Below, one piece after another: positions 1-11,098 of a stretch of 64,000 bases of DNA (positions are counted from its first letter, which is position 1; every line of letters begins with the position of its first letter). The notes under the pieces were generated by a model, which was given only the letters and a program-made list of their open reading frames with translations, searched no databases and was not told where the DNA came from. The stretch covers positions 86,996,052-87,060,051 of the forward strand of contig NC_053499.1 of the NCBI RefSeq assembly GCF_905171775.1. Reading direction: 5' to 3'. The stretch comes from Rana temporaria. Its lineage: Eukaryota; Chordata; Amphibia; Anura; Ranidae. A program made the position numbers and the translations under genes.

Positions 1-321
1 AAAATTATGTAGAAGAATACGCATCGGCCTAAACTGAGGGAAAAAAATAGTTTTTTATATATTTTTGGGGGATATTTATTACAGCAAAAAGGAAAAAATA
101 TTTTTTTCAAAATTGTCGCTCTATTTTTGTTTATAGCGCAAAAACTAAAAACCGCAGAGGTGATCAAATACCACCAAAAGAAAGCTCTATTTGTGGGAAA
201 AAAAGGACGCCAATTTTGTTTGGGAGCCATGTCGCACGACTGCGCAATTTTCAGTTAAAGCGACGCAGTGCCGAATCGCAAAAAGTGGCCTGGCCAGCAA
301 TATGGTCCGGGGCTGAAGTGG
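1..321 (-). repeat. TTAA-type MITE, partial (runs off window start)
   Basis: One terminal part of an abundant non-autonomous DNA element, in the opposite orientation to the complete copy at 6311-7231. The shared internal stretch on GCGCAAAAA and the ending CTGAAGTGG followed by TTAA (322-325) identify it. The TTAA target and the CCACTT-type terminus suggest a piggyBac-like origin (inference). The small ORFs here are not conserved genes. Confidence 0.75.
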
Positions 322-325
322 TTAA

Positions 326-1342
326 AGCGGAGTTCCACCCAAAAGTGGAACTTGCGCTTAAACCACTCCTTACCCCCTTACATGTAATTATTTTTTTGGG
401 GGGTGGGTGGGGGCTTCATTAGGAGTGGGACTTCCACTTCCTCCTTCGGCCTAGGGACCGCTTAGGCTACTCGTCATATCGCCTTAGGTGGCCCCTCCCT
501 GTAGGCCAGTGGTTCTCAACCTGGGGGTCGGGACCCCCTCGGGGGTCAAATTTGGATTTGCCAGGGGTCACCAAACAGTTCTCAGATCAGCAAATGACCT
601 TGATCAAGAGCACCGAAGTTGGCTGATCAGAACTCCTCCCCCAGCACTGCCACTGATCCCAACTCCCCACCTGCACTGCGACTGATCCCAAATCCCCCCC
701 ACCAAGGAGTAAAAATAGAGAATACATGGAAGGGAGAAAAAAAAGAGGGGGAGGAACAAAGAAAGGGAGGGAAAGAATAAGAGAACAAAAAATACGGCTA
801 GTGAGAGAGATGGGGGGACATTTTTTTTTAGGATAGAGAAAGGTAAAAGGGAAAGAAAGGAGAACAAAGAGAAAAAGTGGTACATCCTAAAATGTACCAT
901 AAGGGGTTTTAATAATGTACAAGTGGAAGGGACTCGGGAAGCGCTAAATGTCTGTAGGTTAGGGGTGCAAATTACTTGCCTTGCCTTGGGTGCTGACGAC
1001 CCACGCTACAAAATCATTTTACTGTTAGGGGTCCCCATAACTTGGGGAAATTGTATCAAGGGGTCACGGCACTAGAAAGGTTGAGAACCACTGCTGTAGG
1101 CGATCACCTGTCCACTCCTAGAGCGCAGCTCTCGCATGCACAGTAAGTGGCCAGCCGTGAAGCCGAAAGCTGTCACGGCCGGGTGACCACAGTCTGAATG
1201 GAGGCGCGGGGAGGAGCGACGGTCCGGGCAGCCGCGTCACTGGACAGTGGAGCAGGCAAGTGTCTGTTTATTAAAAGCCAGCAGCTACACTTTTTGTAGC
1301 TGCTGACTTTTAATAAACATAAAAAAAGTCTGGAACTCCGCT
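326..1342. mobile_element. TTAA-flanked MITE with AAAGCGGAGTTCCA termini
   Basis: Starts AGCGGAGTTCCA and ends with the reverse complement TGGAACTCCGCT. TTAA is present on both sides (322-325 and 1343-1346). The left TTAA is shared with the preceding MITE. A hAT MITE (507-1093) sits inside it. There is no transposase, so it is non-autonomous. Low-complexity purine tracts lie around 720-880. Confidence 0.75.
507..1093. mobile_element. hAT-type MITE, 8-bp TSD CTGTAGGC
   Basis: Terminal inverted repeats CAGTGGTTCTCAACC and GGTTGAGAACCACTG are exact. The 8-bp duplication CTGTAGGC lies at 499-506 and 1094-1101. An 8-bp TSD with CAGTGG ends is typical of hAT elements. It has no coding capacity and is nested in the MITE 326-1342. 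A related copy lies at 4507-4916. Confidence 0.92.
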
Positions 1343-1346
1343 TTAA

Positions 1347-2364
1347 GATAGGCCTTGGTCATTTTAACGCTGGGGTGAAAAACGTATCCAAATACTCCCC
1401 TCAAATGTGCCGTTACTGACCCTATGCCATTGACAATAGGGCGTGCTGGGGGGGGGGGGGGGGTATCTGTGTGTTCTTATGGATTTTCGGTAACATGCAA
1501 ATCGGGGACCTGGCACCAACCTCCCCCCCGCGCGATAGGGTCGGAGCTTTGCTGCCTTCTTCAGGCCTATGCTTCCTTCTGTTCTATGGCGCCCTCTTGT
1601 GGTGACTGTTGGTATGACAAGACAACCAGCAATGCTAATGGAGCTTCCCCTGTCTGTTTTCACGGCCATCTCCTTCCCTCTAATTCGAACCCCCCAAACA
1701 CTATATATTTTTTATTCCAACACCCTAGAGAATAAAATGGTGGTTGTTGCAATACTGTCACACCGTATTTGCCGAGTGGTCTTACAAGCGCACTTTTTTT
1801 GGGAAAAACACACTTTTTTTTATAAAAAAAATAAGACCAGTAAAGTTAGCCCAATTTTTTTTTTATATTGTGACAGATAATGTTACGCTGATTAAATTGA
1901 TACCCAACATGTCACGCATTAAATTGCTTCCGCTCGTGGAATGGTGACAACATTTTACCCTTTAAAATCTCCATAGGCGACATTTAAAAGAATTCTACAG
2001 GTTGCACGTTTTGAGTTACAGAGGAAGTCTAGGGCTATAATTATTGCTCTTGCTCTACAAATCACGGCGATACCTCACAGGTGGTTTGAACACAGCTTTC
2101 ATATGCGGGGCACTACTCACAAATGCATTCGCTTCTGCGCGCAAGCTCGGCGGGACAAATCGCGTTCCTGGCTCTTAACTTTTTTAGCTGGCTCCTAGAT
2201 TCCAATCAAATTTGTCAAGCCCTGGTGTAGATAATTGGAATCCTACATGCATTGATGCCATAGCCCCATTCCACCAATGAGTTCAATTGGGTTCTATCCC
2301 CTATTTTGTAGACGCTAGAACTTTTGTGCAAACCAATCAATATACAGTTATTGCAATTTTTTAC
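1347..2364. repeat. Degenerate repeat mosaic
   Basis: No gene is supported. From about 1690 to 2180 the sequence matches internal parts of the MITE family also seen at 13690-14200 and, inverted, at 4020-4460 (shared stretches around CACACCGTATTTG and AATAAAATGG). A poly-G run lies at 1447-1463. The part 1347-1690 is not recognised. The overlapping ORFs of about 100 codons on both strands look like chance. Confidence 0.5.
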
Positions 2365-3199
2365 CAAAATTATGTAGAAGAATACCTATCGGCCTAAACT
2401 GAGCAACAAATTAGTTTATATATTTTCTGGGGATATTTATTATAGCAAAAAGTTAAAGCGGAGGTTCACCCAAAAATCAACTTTCTGCCATTAGATCCAG
2501 CATACTGCTCACATCTGCAGTATGCTGTTTTTTTTTGTACTTATTGTTTTATCAGCCGTTGTTATCCGGCTCCGAGCGGAGATTTCTGCGGGGAATAGGC
2601 GTTCCTAAGCCAAGCGGATTTGATTGACGGGCTGCTAAAGCGCGTCACGCCTTCCGAAAATACCCGAAGTGACACTCGGGTGTTTACGGCGCCTGCGCCT
2701 ACCGTGTAGAGCTGACTGCGCAGGCGCCGTAAAAAACCAGAGTGTCACTTCGGGTATTTTCGGAAGGCGTGACGTGCTTTAGCAGCCCGTCAATCAACTC
2801 CGCTTGGCTTAGGAACGCCTATTCCCCGCTCGGAGCCGGATAACAACGGCTGATAAAACGAGAAGTACAAACAAAAAAAAAACCCGCATACTGCAGATGT
2901 CAGCAGTATGCTGGATCTAATGGCAGAAAGTTGATTTTTGGGCGAACCTCCGCTTTAAATATATATAATTTTTTTTTCAAAGTTGTCGCTCTTTTTGTTT
3001 ATAGCGCAAAAAATAAAAACCGCAGAGGTGATCAAGTGCCACCAAAAGAAAGCTATTTGTGGCAACAAAAAAAAAAGACGTAAATTGTGTTTGGGTGCAA
3101 CGTTGCACGACCACGCAATTGTCAGTTTAAGCGACGCAGTGCCGTATCGCAAAAAATGGCCCGGTCATTGAGCAGCCAATTCTTCCGGGGCTGAAGTGG
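2365..3199 (-). repeat. TTAA-type MITE fragment split by a foldback element
   Basis: Same family and orientation as 1-321: the piece 2365-2452 resumes at 2959 after the insertion. It ends GGGGCTGAAGTGG next to TTAA (3200-3203). Internal landmarks (TAGAAGAATAC, GCGCAAAAAATAAAAACC) match the complete copy at 6311-7231 read on the other strand. Confidence 0.7.
2457..2954. mobile_element. Foldback MITE, about 500 bp, TTAA-flanked
   Basis: Almost the whole element is one inverted repeat: arm 2457-2705 pairs with about 2710-2954, with only a few mismatches and a short centre. The ends are AGCGGAGGTTCACCC and its complement, with TTAA at 2453-2456 and 2955-2958. It is inserted into the MITE 2365-3199. 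There is no coding capacity. Transcripts would fold into a very long hairpin. Confidence 0.85.
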
Positions 3200-3203
3200 T
3201 TAA

Positions 3204-3430
3204 AGTGGTTGTAAAGCCAAGTGTTTTATTCTTTATAACAAACATGGCTGCGCTGCTATCAATCTATCCAATCAAGACCGGAGAACCCCAGGCAGAGGAA
3301 AAGCAACCTGAAGTTCCAGCACTTAGGTAAAAAATACGGTGGGGCTGGGGGGCCGGTGACTGCCAGAAGTTTTTTCACCTTATTGCACAAGAAGCATTAA
3401 GGTGAAAAAAAACAAGGGTTTACAACCCCT
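3204..3430. mobile_element. Short TTAA-flanked MITE (GTGGTTGTAAA family)
   Basis: 227 bp with related ends, AGTGGTTGTAAAGCC and the complement of GGTTTACAACCCCT. TTAA occurs at 3200-3203 (shared with the previous MITE) and 3431-3434. Related termini recur near 7780 and 35229. Confidence 0.65.
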
Positions 3431-3439
3431 TTAATTTAA

Positions 3440-3967
3440 CCATGGGATCTCCCATCCTGGGTGGGCGTCATATGACGTCCTTGACTTTGTGGGGGGGGAT
3501 ATCTGAATGATGCCTGCAGCTAGAGGCATCATTCAGATATTCTTTCATGCCAGCGATTCTGTGCATAAGAACGATCATAGCTGCAGTTACGCCACTTGAT
3601 CATTCTCATTAGCGACGGGAGGGGACATCCGGTGCTTCTCCGGGCTCTCCTGTGCCATCGGGGGGCCCAGAGAAAGAAGCGTCTGGTGCCCGATGCCGAC
3701 CATAGAGATCTCTATGACCGCCAGAGGCCTGGGCGCCACGTTATAACATCACGCCCAGGTTCCAAGAAGTAAACAAAGCTGCGTTTGCGGCTAGTAAGCA
3801 TGAGATCTGATTTTTCCCGATCTCATGCTTTCCAGCTGGAGGAGAGATGTGGAGTCTTATTGGCCCCACATCTCTCCATAAAGAGTACCTGTCACACACA
3901 CACCATTCCTATTACAAGGGAAGTTTACATTACTTGTATTATGTAAAAAGAAAAAAAGTAAAATTAT

Positions 3968-3998
<31 letters not shown>

Positions 3999-4464
3999 TT
4001 AAAAACGCCCCTGTCCCCGGTAGCTCCCGCTCAGAAGCGAACACACACGCAAGTCCGGCCCACATATGTAAACGTCGTAAGTACCGAAGTTCGGCGCCAT
4101 TCCGTGAGTGTAAGCGCAATTTTAAAGCCTGAAATGTGAAGTATCTATTTTCTCGGCGTAACATGATCTTTCATATTTTACCAAAAAATTGGGCTAACTT
4201 TACCGTTTTGTTATTTTTTATTTCATGAAACTATTTTTTTTTTTTAAAGGCATTTAAAAAATTATTGCGCAAATACCGTGCAAGATAAAAAGTTGCAATG
4301 AAAGCCATTTTATTCCCTAGGGCGTCTGCTAAAAAAAAACATATATAATGTTTGGGGGTTCTGAGTAATTTTCCAGCAAAAGAATGATGATTTGTACATG
4401 TAGGAGAGAAGTGCCAGAATAGGCACAGTATGGAGGTGGTATAAAAAGCCCTGTATTGAAGTGG
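3440..4464. mobile_element. TTAA-flanked MITE, about 1 kb
   Basis: Starts CCATGGGATCTCCC after TTAA (3436-3439) and ends TTGAAGTGG before TTAA (4465-4468). The right half is the inverse of the family seen at 13639-14449. An A-tract lies at 3975-3998. No transposase ORF is present. Confidence 0.6.
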
Positions 4465-4506
4465 TTAATGTATAGAAAAAAAAAAGGGGGGGGGGAGCGC
4501 TTAGAG

Positions 4507-4916
4507 CAGTGGTTCTCAACCTGGGGGTCGAATGACGATTTGCCAGGGGTCCCCAAATCCTGGGCTGTTCCTGAAGCCCGCACCGCTCTCCCAGCCTTTT
4601 TGGTGGCCGCCCAGCAGGGCTGTCCCTGGAGGGATGGGGTGGATAAAACTAATTAGGATAGAGAGAGATAAAAAGGAAAGAAAGGAGAACAAAGAAAGAG
4701 TGGTACATCCAAAAATGTACCATAAGGGGTTTTAATACTGTACAAGTGAAGGGACTCAGGGAGCGCTAAATGTCTGTGGGTTAGGGGCACAAATTACTTG
4801 TCGTGCCTTGGGTGCTGACAACCAACGCTACGAAAATGATTTTTATGGTTAGTGGTCCCCACAACTTGGGAAATTTTATCAAGGGGTCACGGCACTAGGA
4901 AGGTTGAGAACCACTG
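4507..4916. mobile_element. hAT-type MITE, 8-bp TSD GCTTAGAG
   Basis: CAGTGGTTCTCAACC and GGTTGAGAACCACTG ends with an exact 8-bp duplication GCTTAGAG at 4499-4506 and 4917-4924. Same family as 507-1093 but shorter inside, so it is an internally deleted relative. Confidence 0.92.
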
Positions 4917-4974
4917 GCTTAGAGTATTCTTCAGGCCTAAAAGAGACCTGCCAATGAAGGAGTTAAAACCTTAA

Positions 4975-5445
4975 AGCGGGAGTTCACCCGAAAAAAAGTT
5001 TTACATTAGATTGATGCTCATTTTGTCAAGGGGAATCGGGTGTTTTTTTTTAAATCGAAGCTGTACTTACCGTTTTAGAGATAGACCATACCCGGAAGCG
5101 GCGGAGAAGATCTTCGGGACTGGGCGTTCCTATTTGATTGATAGGCTTCCGACGGTCGCATACATTGCGTCACGAGTAGCCGAACGTCGGTGCGGCTTTA
5201 TACAGCGCCTGCGCACCGACGTTCGGCTACTTTCGGAAAATCGTGACGCGATGTATGCGACCGTCGGAAGCCTGTCAATCAAATAGGAATGCCCAGTCCC
5301 ACAGCCCATACCCGGAAGTGGCGGAGAAGATCGATTACTAAAACGGTAAGTACTGCTTTGATTTAAAAAAATAACACCCGATTCCCCTTGACAAAATGAG
5401 CCTCAATCTAATGTTAAAAATTAACTTTTTGGGTGAACCTCCACT
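4975..5445. mobile_element. Foldback MITE, TTAA-flanked
   Basis: Ends AGCGGGAGTTCACCC and the complement of GGGTGAACCTCCACT. TTAA lies at 4971-4974 and 5446-5449. The arms are inverted copies of each other over most of the length (for example the stretch around CCCATACCCGGAAG and the GACCGTCGGAAGCC palindrome). Same superfamily as 2457-2954 with a different interior. Confidence 0.8.
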
Positions 5446-5449
5446 TTAA

Positions 5450-6306
5450 GTCTTTTGAAATCATTGGGGGGGGGGGGTCATTTATTAGGGATTGGACAGG
5501 GACTCTGATTTCATGAAAGAAATAATTCACCAAAAGCAAGGTTGAGGACTCTACAGACTCCCTATGGAACTCTCAGGAGCCACTCACAGCCCACTCTATG
5601 GATACATTTAGCAGAAAGTCTGAACAGCTTTCACATTCCATTCAGGCCTAAAATAGCCCGAGCATAGCCCGCACTTCCGAAATGTAGTTTGAAATGAGTG
5701 CTTGTAGTGGGGGGCCGGACCAGCCTCTTCATGTGCTCCTCACCAAGTTCAAACATGACGTCCCCTCCTATGACTGAGCACCATTCCAAAGACTATCATT
5801 CACGGCGCTTCACTGTCACCAAAAAAACGCCGATATAGTTTAAACATGACAACACCGCCCTAACCCAAATACCACACACACACACACATCTATGGCCAAT
5901 CCCGGAGTTCACCACCATGCTCCACACGAGGCCCACATCTCCGCCATGCTTCCCACACAAGTCATGAAAACAGATAGAACCAAACATACAGCTAAAGGTG
6001 AGAGCGCTGCACAATGTAATCACTACGACCCACCCCGAGTGTGACAGAAGAACACGGGAGAGGCCAACTGTACGCCTTACCCAGCACCCGGCCGAGCTCT
6101 GTTAGGTCCCCCGCCACTCGCGAACACTCCCGCTATCTCCACCTTCCTCCGTTGAAAACGTGCCCCGCCTTCACTGGGCGGATCCCGGGCGCAAGTCCTG
6201 CCGGGGCTTGTAGTTTTTTGACTAAAGTACAGAAGTAAGAAATGTAGCACAAAGGTGGGTTTTCACAAGTCCTGTATTTTTGAAGTCAGCGCCTTAAGTT
6301 TTGAAA
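5450..6306. other. Probably single-copy host sequence; no gene called
   Basis: This is the only long stretch in the first 10 kb that I cannot match to another repeat in the window. It contains a G-run (5466-5477), a short CA run (about 5873-5888) and a GC/CpG-rich block (6030-6200). The ORFs of 75 codons (minus) and 65 codons (plus) have no recognisable domain. It could hold the 5' end of a host gene. Confidence 0.35.
6030..6215. promoter_or_regulatory. CpG-rich promoter-like segment with ZNF143-like motif
   Basis: A CpG-rich block in otherwise AT-rich DNA. On the minus strand at about 6195-6214 it carries ACTACAAGCCCCGGCAGGAC, close to the ZNF143/Staf motif family (ACTACAA-YTCCCAGC-type, from memory) found in many vertebrate TATA-less promoters. 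No transcript start or coding exon can be shown from sequence alone. Confidence 0.3.
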
Positions 6307-6310
6307 TTAA

Positions 6311-7231
6311 CCACTTCATTACTGGGCACTTAAACCCCTTTCCTGCCCAGACCAATTTTCAGTGCTGACGCATTTTGAATGACAATTGCGCGGTCATTCA
6401 ATGCTGTACCCAAATTATATTTTTATATTTTTTTTCCCACAAATAGAGCTTTCTTTTGGTGGTATTTGAACACCTCTGCGGTTTTTATTTTTTGCGCTAT
6501 ATACAAAAAAAAACCCCTTTTTTACTTTTTGTTATAATAATATCCCATTTTTTTATTTAAAAAAACTATTTTTTTCCTCAGTTTAGGCCGATACGTATTC
6601 TTCTACCAATTTTTTGTAAAAAAAGTTATAGCGCCTACAAAATAGGGGATAGATTTATGAATTTTTCTTTATTTTTTATTTTTTACTAGTAATGGCAGCG
6701 ATTTGCGTTTTTTTTTTTGTCAGGCCTGCGATATTGCGGCGGACATATCGGACACTTTTGACACTATTTTGGGACCATTCACATTTACACAGCAAACAGT
6801 GCTAACAAATGCATTGATTATTGTATAAATGTGACTGGCAGTGAAGGGGTAACTCTAGGGGGCGAGGAAGGGGTTAAATGTGTAACCTGGGAGTGATTCT
6901 AACTGTGTGGGGGGAGGGGGGTGACTGGGGGAGGTGACCGATGCTGTGTCCCTATGTACAAGGGACACAGATTGGTCTCCTCTCTCCCTGACAGGACGTG
7001 GAGCTCTGTGTTTACACACAGAGATCCACGTCCCTGCTCTGTCACTGCCGATCGCGGGTACCCGGCACGCGCATCGGCTTCTCAGCGATGCGCTGGGCAC
7101 AGTGTTTCCCCGCTGCGCGCCCCCAGCGGCGCGTGCGGGGAATGTAAATAGCAGGATGTCCAGGGACGTCCACCCGGCACTTGAGAGCCGCGCTGTGGAC
7201 GTCTTTCGTCTATAGCGCAGGTCTCAAGTGG
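6311..7231 (+). mobile_element. Complete TTAA-flanked MITE (reference copy of the main family)
   Basis: Starts CCACTTCATTACTGGGC after TTAA (6307-6310) and ends CTCAAGTGG before TTAA (7232-7235). About 920 bp, uninterrupted. Internal landmarks (CCACAAATAGAGCTTTC, CAGTTTAGGCCGATACG, GGAAGGGGTTAA) recur in at least six broken copies in the window. The exact TTAA duplication argues for piggyBac-type mobilisation. The ORFs of 76-93 codons at its GC-rich right end are probably spurious. Confidence 0.8.
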
Positions 7232-7235
7232 TTAA

Positions 7236-8029
7236 TAAAGAACTACAGAAAACTTTCCAAAAATATTATTGAATGATTTGCAATAAAACTATGAGACCAT
7301 TGTATTAGTGCCCCATCAGGGTTCTTTCACACCACCGGGGCTACATTGCATAAAGCAGTAGTAAAGTTCTGGTAGTAATCAGTGGCGGCAGCTCCACGAG
7401 GGGCGCCGCTCCCCTAATCCATTGCGCCCTGCCCCTAATCTACATGTTTTTTTATTATTATTATTAAGCACATGATTAGAGCCTGAGGCTCTAATTGTAC
7501 AATAGATGACAGCGCTCAGGATGTCTGCATAGCAGATCACTAAAAGGAGATATATATACACAAAATGTGTATGCACTAAATGGTAAATATGAAGAAGCAG
7601 TCCAAAAGACAAGTCCAAAAGACAAGACGAATTTTCCAGTCCATAAAATATTGAAAATATAATTAATGATAGCAAATTATCAAAGCAAGTGGGGATGACT
7701 GACAGGTACTCAGGGCTGCTCTTCTCGGGGTGAAGCCAAATCAAGATGAACATGAAGAAAAAGCGCCTCTGAGTAAGCTGTTTAAAAGGGTTGTAAAGGT
7801 AAAATAATTTTCCCTAAATAGCTTCCTTTACCTTAGTGCAGTCCTCCTTCACTTACCTCATCCTTCGATTTTGCTTTTAAATGTCCTTATTTCTTCTGAG
7901 AAACCCTCACTTCCTGTTCTTCTGTCTGTAACTACACACAGTAATGCAAGGCTTTTTCCCTGGTGTGGAGGAAAGTAACTGAGAGAGTGATTGCTACAGG
8001 ACACAGGGAAACAAGAGGACTGCCCTACA
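7236..8029. repeat. Unresolved repeat-rich stretch
   Basis: Contains an ATT microsatellite near 7450-7466 and a sequence beginning GTGGCGGCAGCTCC (7382) that resembles a MITE end. A 124-codon minus-strand ORF (7379-7753) looks like chance: its composition is hydrophobic and AT-driven, with no domain. No gene is called. Confidence 0.35.
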
Positions 8030-8600
8030 TGTGGCAAGTGAAGTGGCAAGTGAGAATCTGCAACGTGTGGCAGGCGACGTGGCAAGTGACAATTCACAAC
8101 GTGTGGCAGGTGACAAAATTCGCAATGTTTGGCAGGTGACGTGGCAAGTGACAATCCGCAATGTGTGGCAGGTGACGTGGCAAGTGAAAATCCGCAATGT
8201 GTGGCAGGTGACGTGGCAAGTGACAATCCGCAATGTGTGGCAGGTGAAGTGGCAAGTGACAATCCGTAATGTGTGGCAGGTGACATCATGGCAAGAGACA
8301 ATCCGCAATGTGTGGCAAGTGACAATTCACAACGTGTGACAGGTGACAAAATCCGCAATGTGTGGCAGGTGACGTGGCAAGTGACAATCCGCAGTGTGTG
8401 GCAGGTGACGTGGCAAGTGACAATCTGCAACGTGTGGCAGGCGACGTGGCAAGTGACAATTCACAACGTGTGGCAGGTGACAAAATCCGAAACGTGTGGA
8501 AGGTGACGTGGCAAGTGGCAATCCGCAATGTGTGGCAGGTGGCAAGTGAAAATCCGCAATGTGTGGCAAGTGACAATCTGCATCTGATGGCAGGTAAGGC
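8030..8600. repeat. 36-bp minisatellite, about 15 units
   Basis: Tandem units built from GTGGCAGGTGACGTGGCAAG plus TGACAATCCGCAATGT, with shortened variants. Because 36 is a multiple of three, several frames stay open on both strands and give artificial proteins (a WQVTWQVTIRNV repeat on plus, a THCGLSLATSPA repeat on minus). There are no flanking exons or start context, so these are not called as genes. Confidence 0.9.
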
Positions 8601-8689
8601 GGCAGGTGACACACTCAGGGCTCCCACTGATTCTGCATTATGGTGAGTTGAACTATTTTATTTTATATAACAATGTAATAATAGAAATA

Positions 8690-9686
8690 ATGCAATTCAA
8701 TCTTTTTTTTTTTTTGCGATTCGGCACTGCATCGATTTAACTGACAATTGCGCGGTCGTGTGACATTGTACCTAAACAAAATTTACGTCATTTTTTCCCC
8801 ATAAATAGAGCTTTCTTTTGGTGGTATTTGATCACTTCTGCGGTTTTATTTTTTGTGCTATAAACAAAAATAGCGACAATTTAAAAAAAATATATATATA
8901 TATTTTTTTAACGTTTTGCTATAATTACCGGTAACATCCAAAAAAATATATATATATATACATTTCTTTATCAGTTTAGGTCGATATGTATTCTTCTACA
9001 TATGTTTGGTAAAAAAAACACAATGGCCATATTCTGAGTAAGGATACGATGGAGTATCTCAGGATACTCCATCGTATCTCTCTTTTTTGGCCCGTGTATC
9101 TATGCGACTGATGTGTAAGTCACTTACACTGTCGGATCTTAAATGTAATTACTCCGCCCGCCGCTAGATGGCGTTTACGTTCAGGTCTCATTTGTTTATG
9201 CAAATGAGCCTGATACGCCGTTTCCCTAAGTCGTTCTTGAATACGACTTTACGTCAATGACGCACTCGTCGGCGTCATTGACGTTTTACGCCGAAAACTG
9301 GAGCATGCGCACTGGGCTATTTTAAGCCCGGCGCATGCGCAGTTCGTTAGAATCGGGGGCGCGCTTAATTTAAATAGAAGCCGCCCCCTTGGAGATACGC
9401 GTGGCTACGCCGGGCCATTTACACTCCGCCGCCCCAAACTACGGAGCAAGTGTTTGGGGAATACAGCACTTGCTCCTGTAGGTTGGGGCGGCGGAGTGTA
9501 AATGGCTTACGCGCCGCCCGCGGGAAATCTAGGAGAATATGGCCCAATAAGTGTATATTGATTATTTTGCACAAAAGTTATAGCGTCTACAAAATAGATG
9601 ATGGATTTATGGCATTTTTTTTTTTTTACTAGTAATAGCGGTGATCTGCGATTTTTAGCAAGACTGTGACATTGCGGTGGACAGAT
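8690..9686 (+). repeat. Copy of the main TTAA MITE, split by three insertions
   Basis: Matches the 6311-7231 family from the TGACAATTGCGCGGTC region onward. It is interrupted by a Harbinger-like element (9025-9544). At 9686 it is broken by the BEL element, and the sequence resumes just after 22962 (CAGATCGGACAC), where the L1 3' end then begins. It is therefore the oldest layer of the nested stack running to about 39 kb. Confidence 0.65.
9025..9544. mobile_element. Harbinger-like MITE (GGCCATATTCT termini)
   Basis: Inverted ends GGCCATATTCT and AGAATATGGCC flanked by CAAT on both sides (9021-9024, 9545-9548). A 3-bp duplication is also possible if the TIR starts with an extra G. The right interior holds an inverted repeat around CTCCGCCGCCCCAA. 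Non-autonomous. It is inserted into the MITE 8690-9686. Confidence 0.65.
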
Positions 9687-10276
9687 TGTTCTGTTCCCAC
9701 ATGAAGGCGAATGAAGGTATAACTGATAATAGCTGTGTGACTTCTTACCTTCGTATCCAAGCAGTGGGGCAGACAGGACCGGCAGATGTTCAGGTTAGAT
9801 GGATCCAGACTCAGACATGAAGATGAAATCGGCGTGGGTTTATTCAATCCAGATAAGACAACAAACGGTGCTACAATACTGTTCTGTAGTAGTGGTATCA
9901 ATGCTGACTTGTTAGAATATGTCCTGAGGCTAGCTGCAGTGGCTGCTGAGCTGCTGCTGAGCTGCTGCTAACTACTGCTGACTTCTGCGTGACTTCTGCG
10001 TGGTCAAAAACTGATGCCTTCTCGAGCCCAAAAATGTGGAGTGTCTAGTCACACAGCCATGAGGAGAAACTGAAATGGCTGCCCCCAGTGAAGAGACCTG
10101 CCCAGCCAGAGTCCACGCCTCCGAATACAAAAAACTTTACTAACCACAACAGAGACGTGTGTGGCATGCAAATTCTGGCCAGCAGATGGCAGCAGTGAAA
10201 GAAATGCATGAAAACAAACATGGAGAAATAAAAATTAAGAATGCAATGTACAAATAACTATAAGGAGAACAGCACA
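9687..10276 (-). repeat. BEL 3' LTR
   Basis: 590 bp. On the plus strand it begins TGTTCTGTTCCC and ends GAACAGCACA. By eye it differs from the other LTR at only three places: GAAATCGGC versus GAAATCAGC, GGTGCTAC versus GGTGATAC, and CACAACAG versus CACAAAAG. Confidence 0.93.
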
Positions 10277-10437
10277 CTCCCCGTCTGAAATTTACATAAG
10301 GAGATTTCACTGTGACGAATGTCCATAAAAATATAATACAACCTGTAACAAAGAACATGTGAAATGCAATAAACATGACATAGTGGGTTGGCTGACCCAT
10401 AGCGGGTAAAACTGTGAAGTTCGAGTTCAGTCCTTTT

Positions 10438-11098
10438 TCATCCTTCAGGAACGTTCTCGATGGGTAATATTAGAATGAGTTCGTTAATCGGCCTTGCAAA
10501 AGTTTTAAGCTCACCCTTCCTGAAGATCTTCAGCTCCACCTTTCGGACCTTGCCATCCTTGCTAGGAAGAACCTTTGTAATTAGTCCCATAGGCCAGGTG
10601 ATTCTTTCGGTTTGTTGCTCCTTCATCAATACGAAGTCTCCTTCTTTCGAGTTTGGTTTTTGATGTTGCCATTTCCTCCTTCCTTGAAGAATATTGAGAT
10701 ACTCTTTACGCCATCTGTTCCAGAAGTAATCTGCCAGGTGTTGTACACGTTTCCAGTGTTTTTGGTAGATATTCCCATGGGTAAATTCTCCACTAGGCGT
10801 GAGCATATTGTCCGTTTTTTGGGTAAGTAGAATAGCCGGAGACAGTATGGCTGGTGTTTCAGGATCCATAGATACTGGCACAAGGGGTCTTGAATTGATG
10901 ATAGCTGAAACTTCAGCGAGAAGAGTGACGAGAGTCTCGTGTGTAAGTCTTGAAGAGTTTACATCCATCAACATAGAATTTAAGATGTTGCGTGAGATCC
11001 CGATCATTCTCTCCCAGGAACCCCCCATGTGGGAACTATGAGGAGGATTAAAAATCCAGGTGCAACCTTTCTCCGCCAACTGATCTTGGATAGGCTTA
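10438..11098 (-). CDS. BEL Pol, C-terminal segment (integrase end)
   Basis: This is the downstream part of the BEL polyprotein, separated from the rest by the insertion at 11099-17676. It reads through the end of the integrase core, with the motif HSSHMGGSWERMI carrying the third catalytic acidic residue (E). A C-terminal region typical of BEL/Pao integrases follows (around KEYLNIL to the stop at 10438). The phase at the insertion point matches the upstream segment once one copy of the TTA duplication is discounted, so the break is an insertion and not decay. The methionine near 11079 is internal and not a start. Confidence 0.85.

Noticed and set aside
8030..8600. CRISPR-like array
   Set aside because: Units are contiguous degenerate tandem repeats without unique spacers, in vertebrate DNA.
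7858..8646. Several overlapping ORFs of 77-190 codons on both strands
   Set aside because: All are translations of the 36-bp tandem repeat, which has no stops in most frames. There is no gene context.
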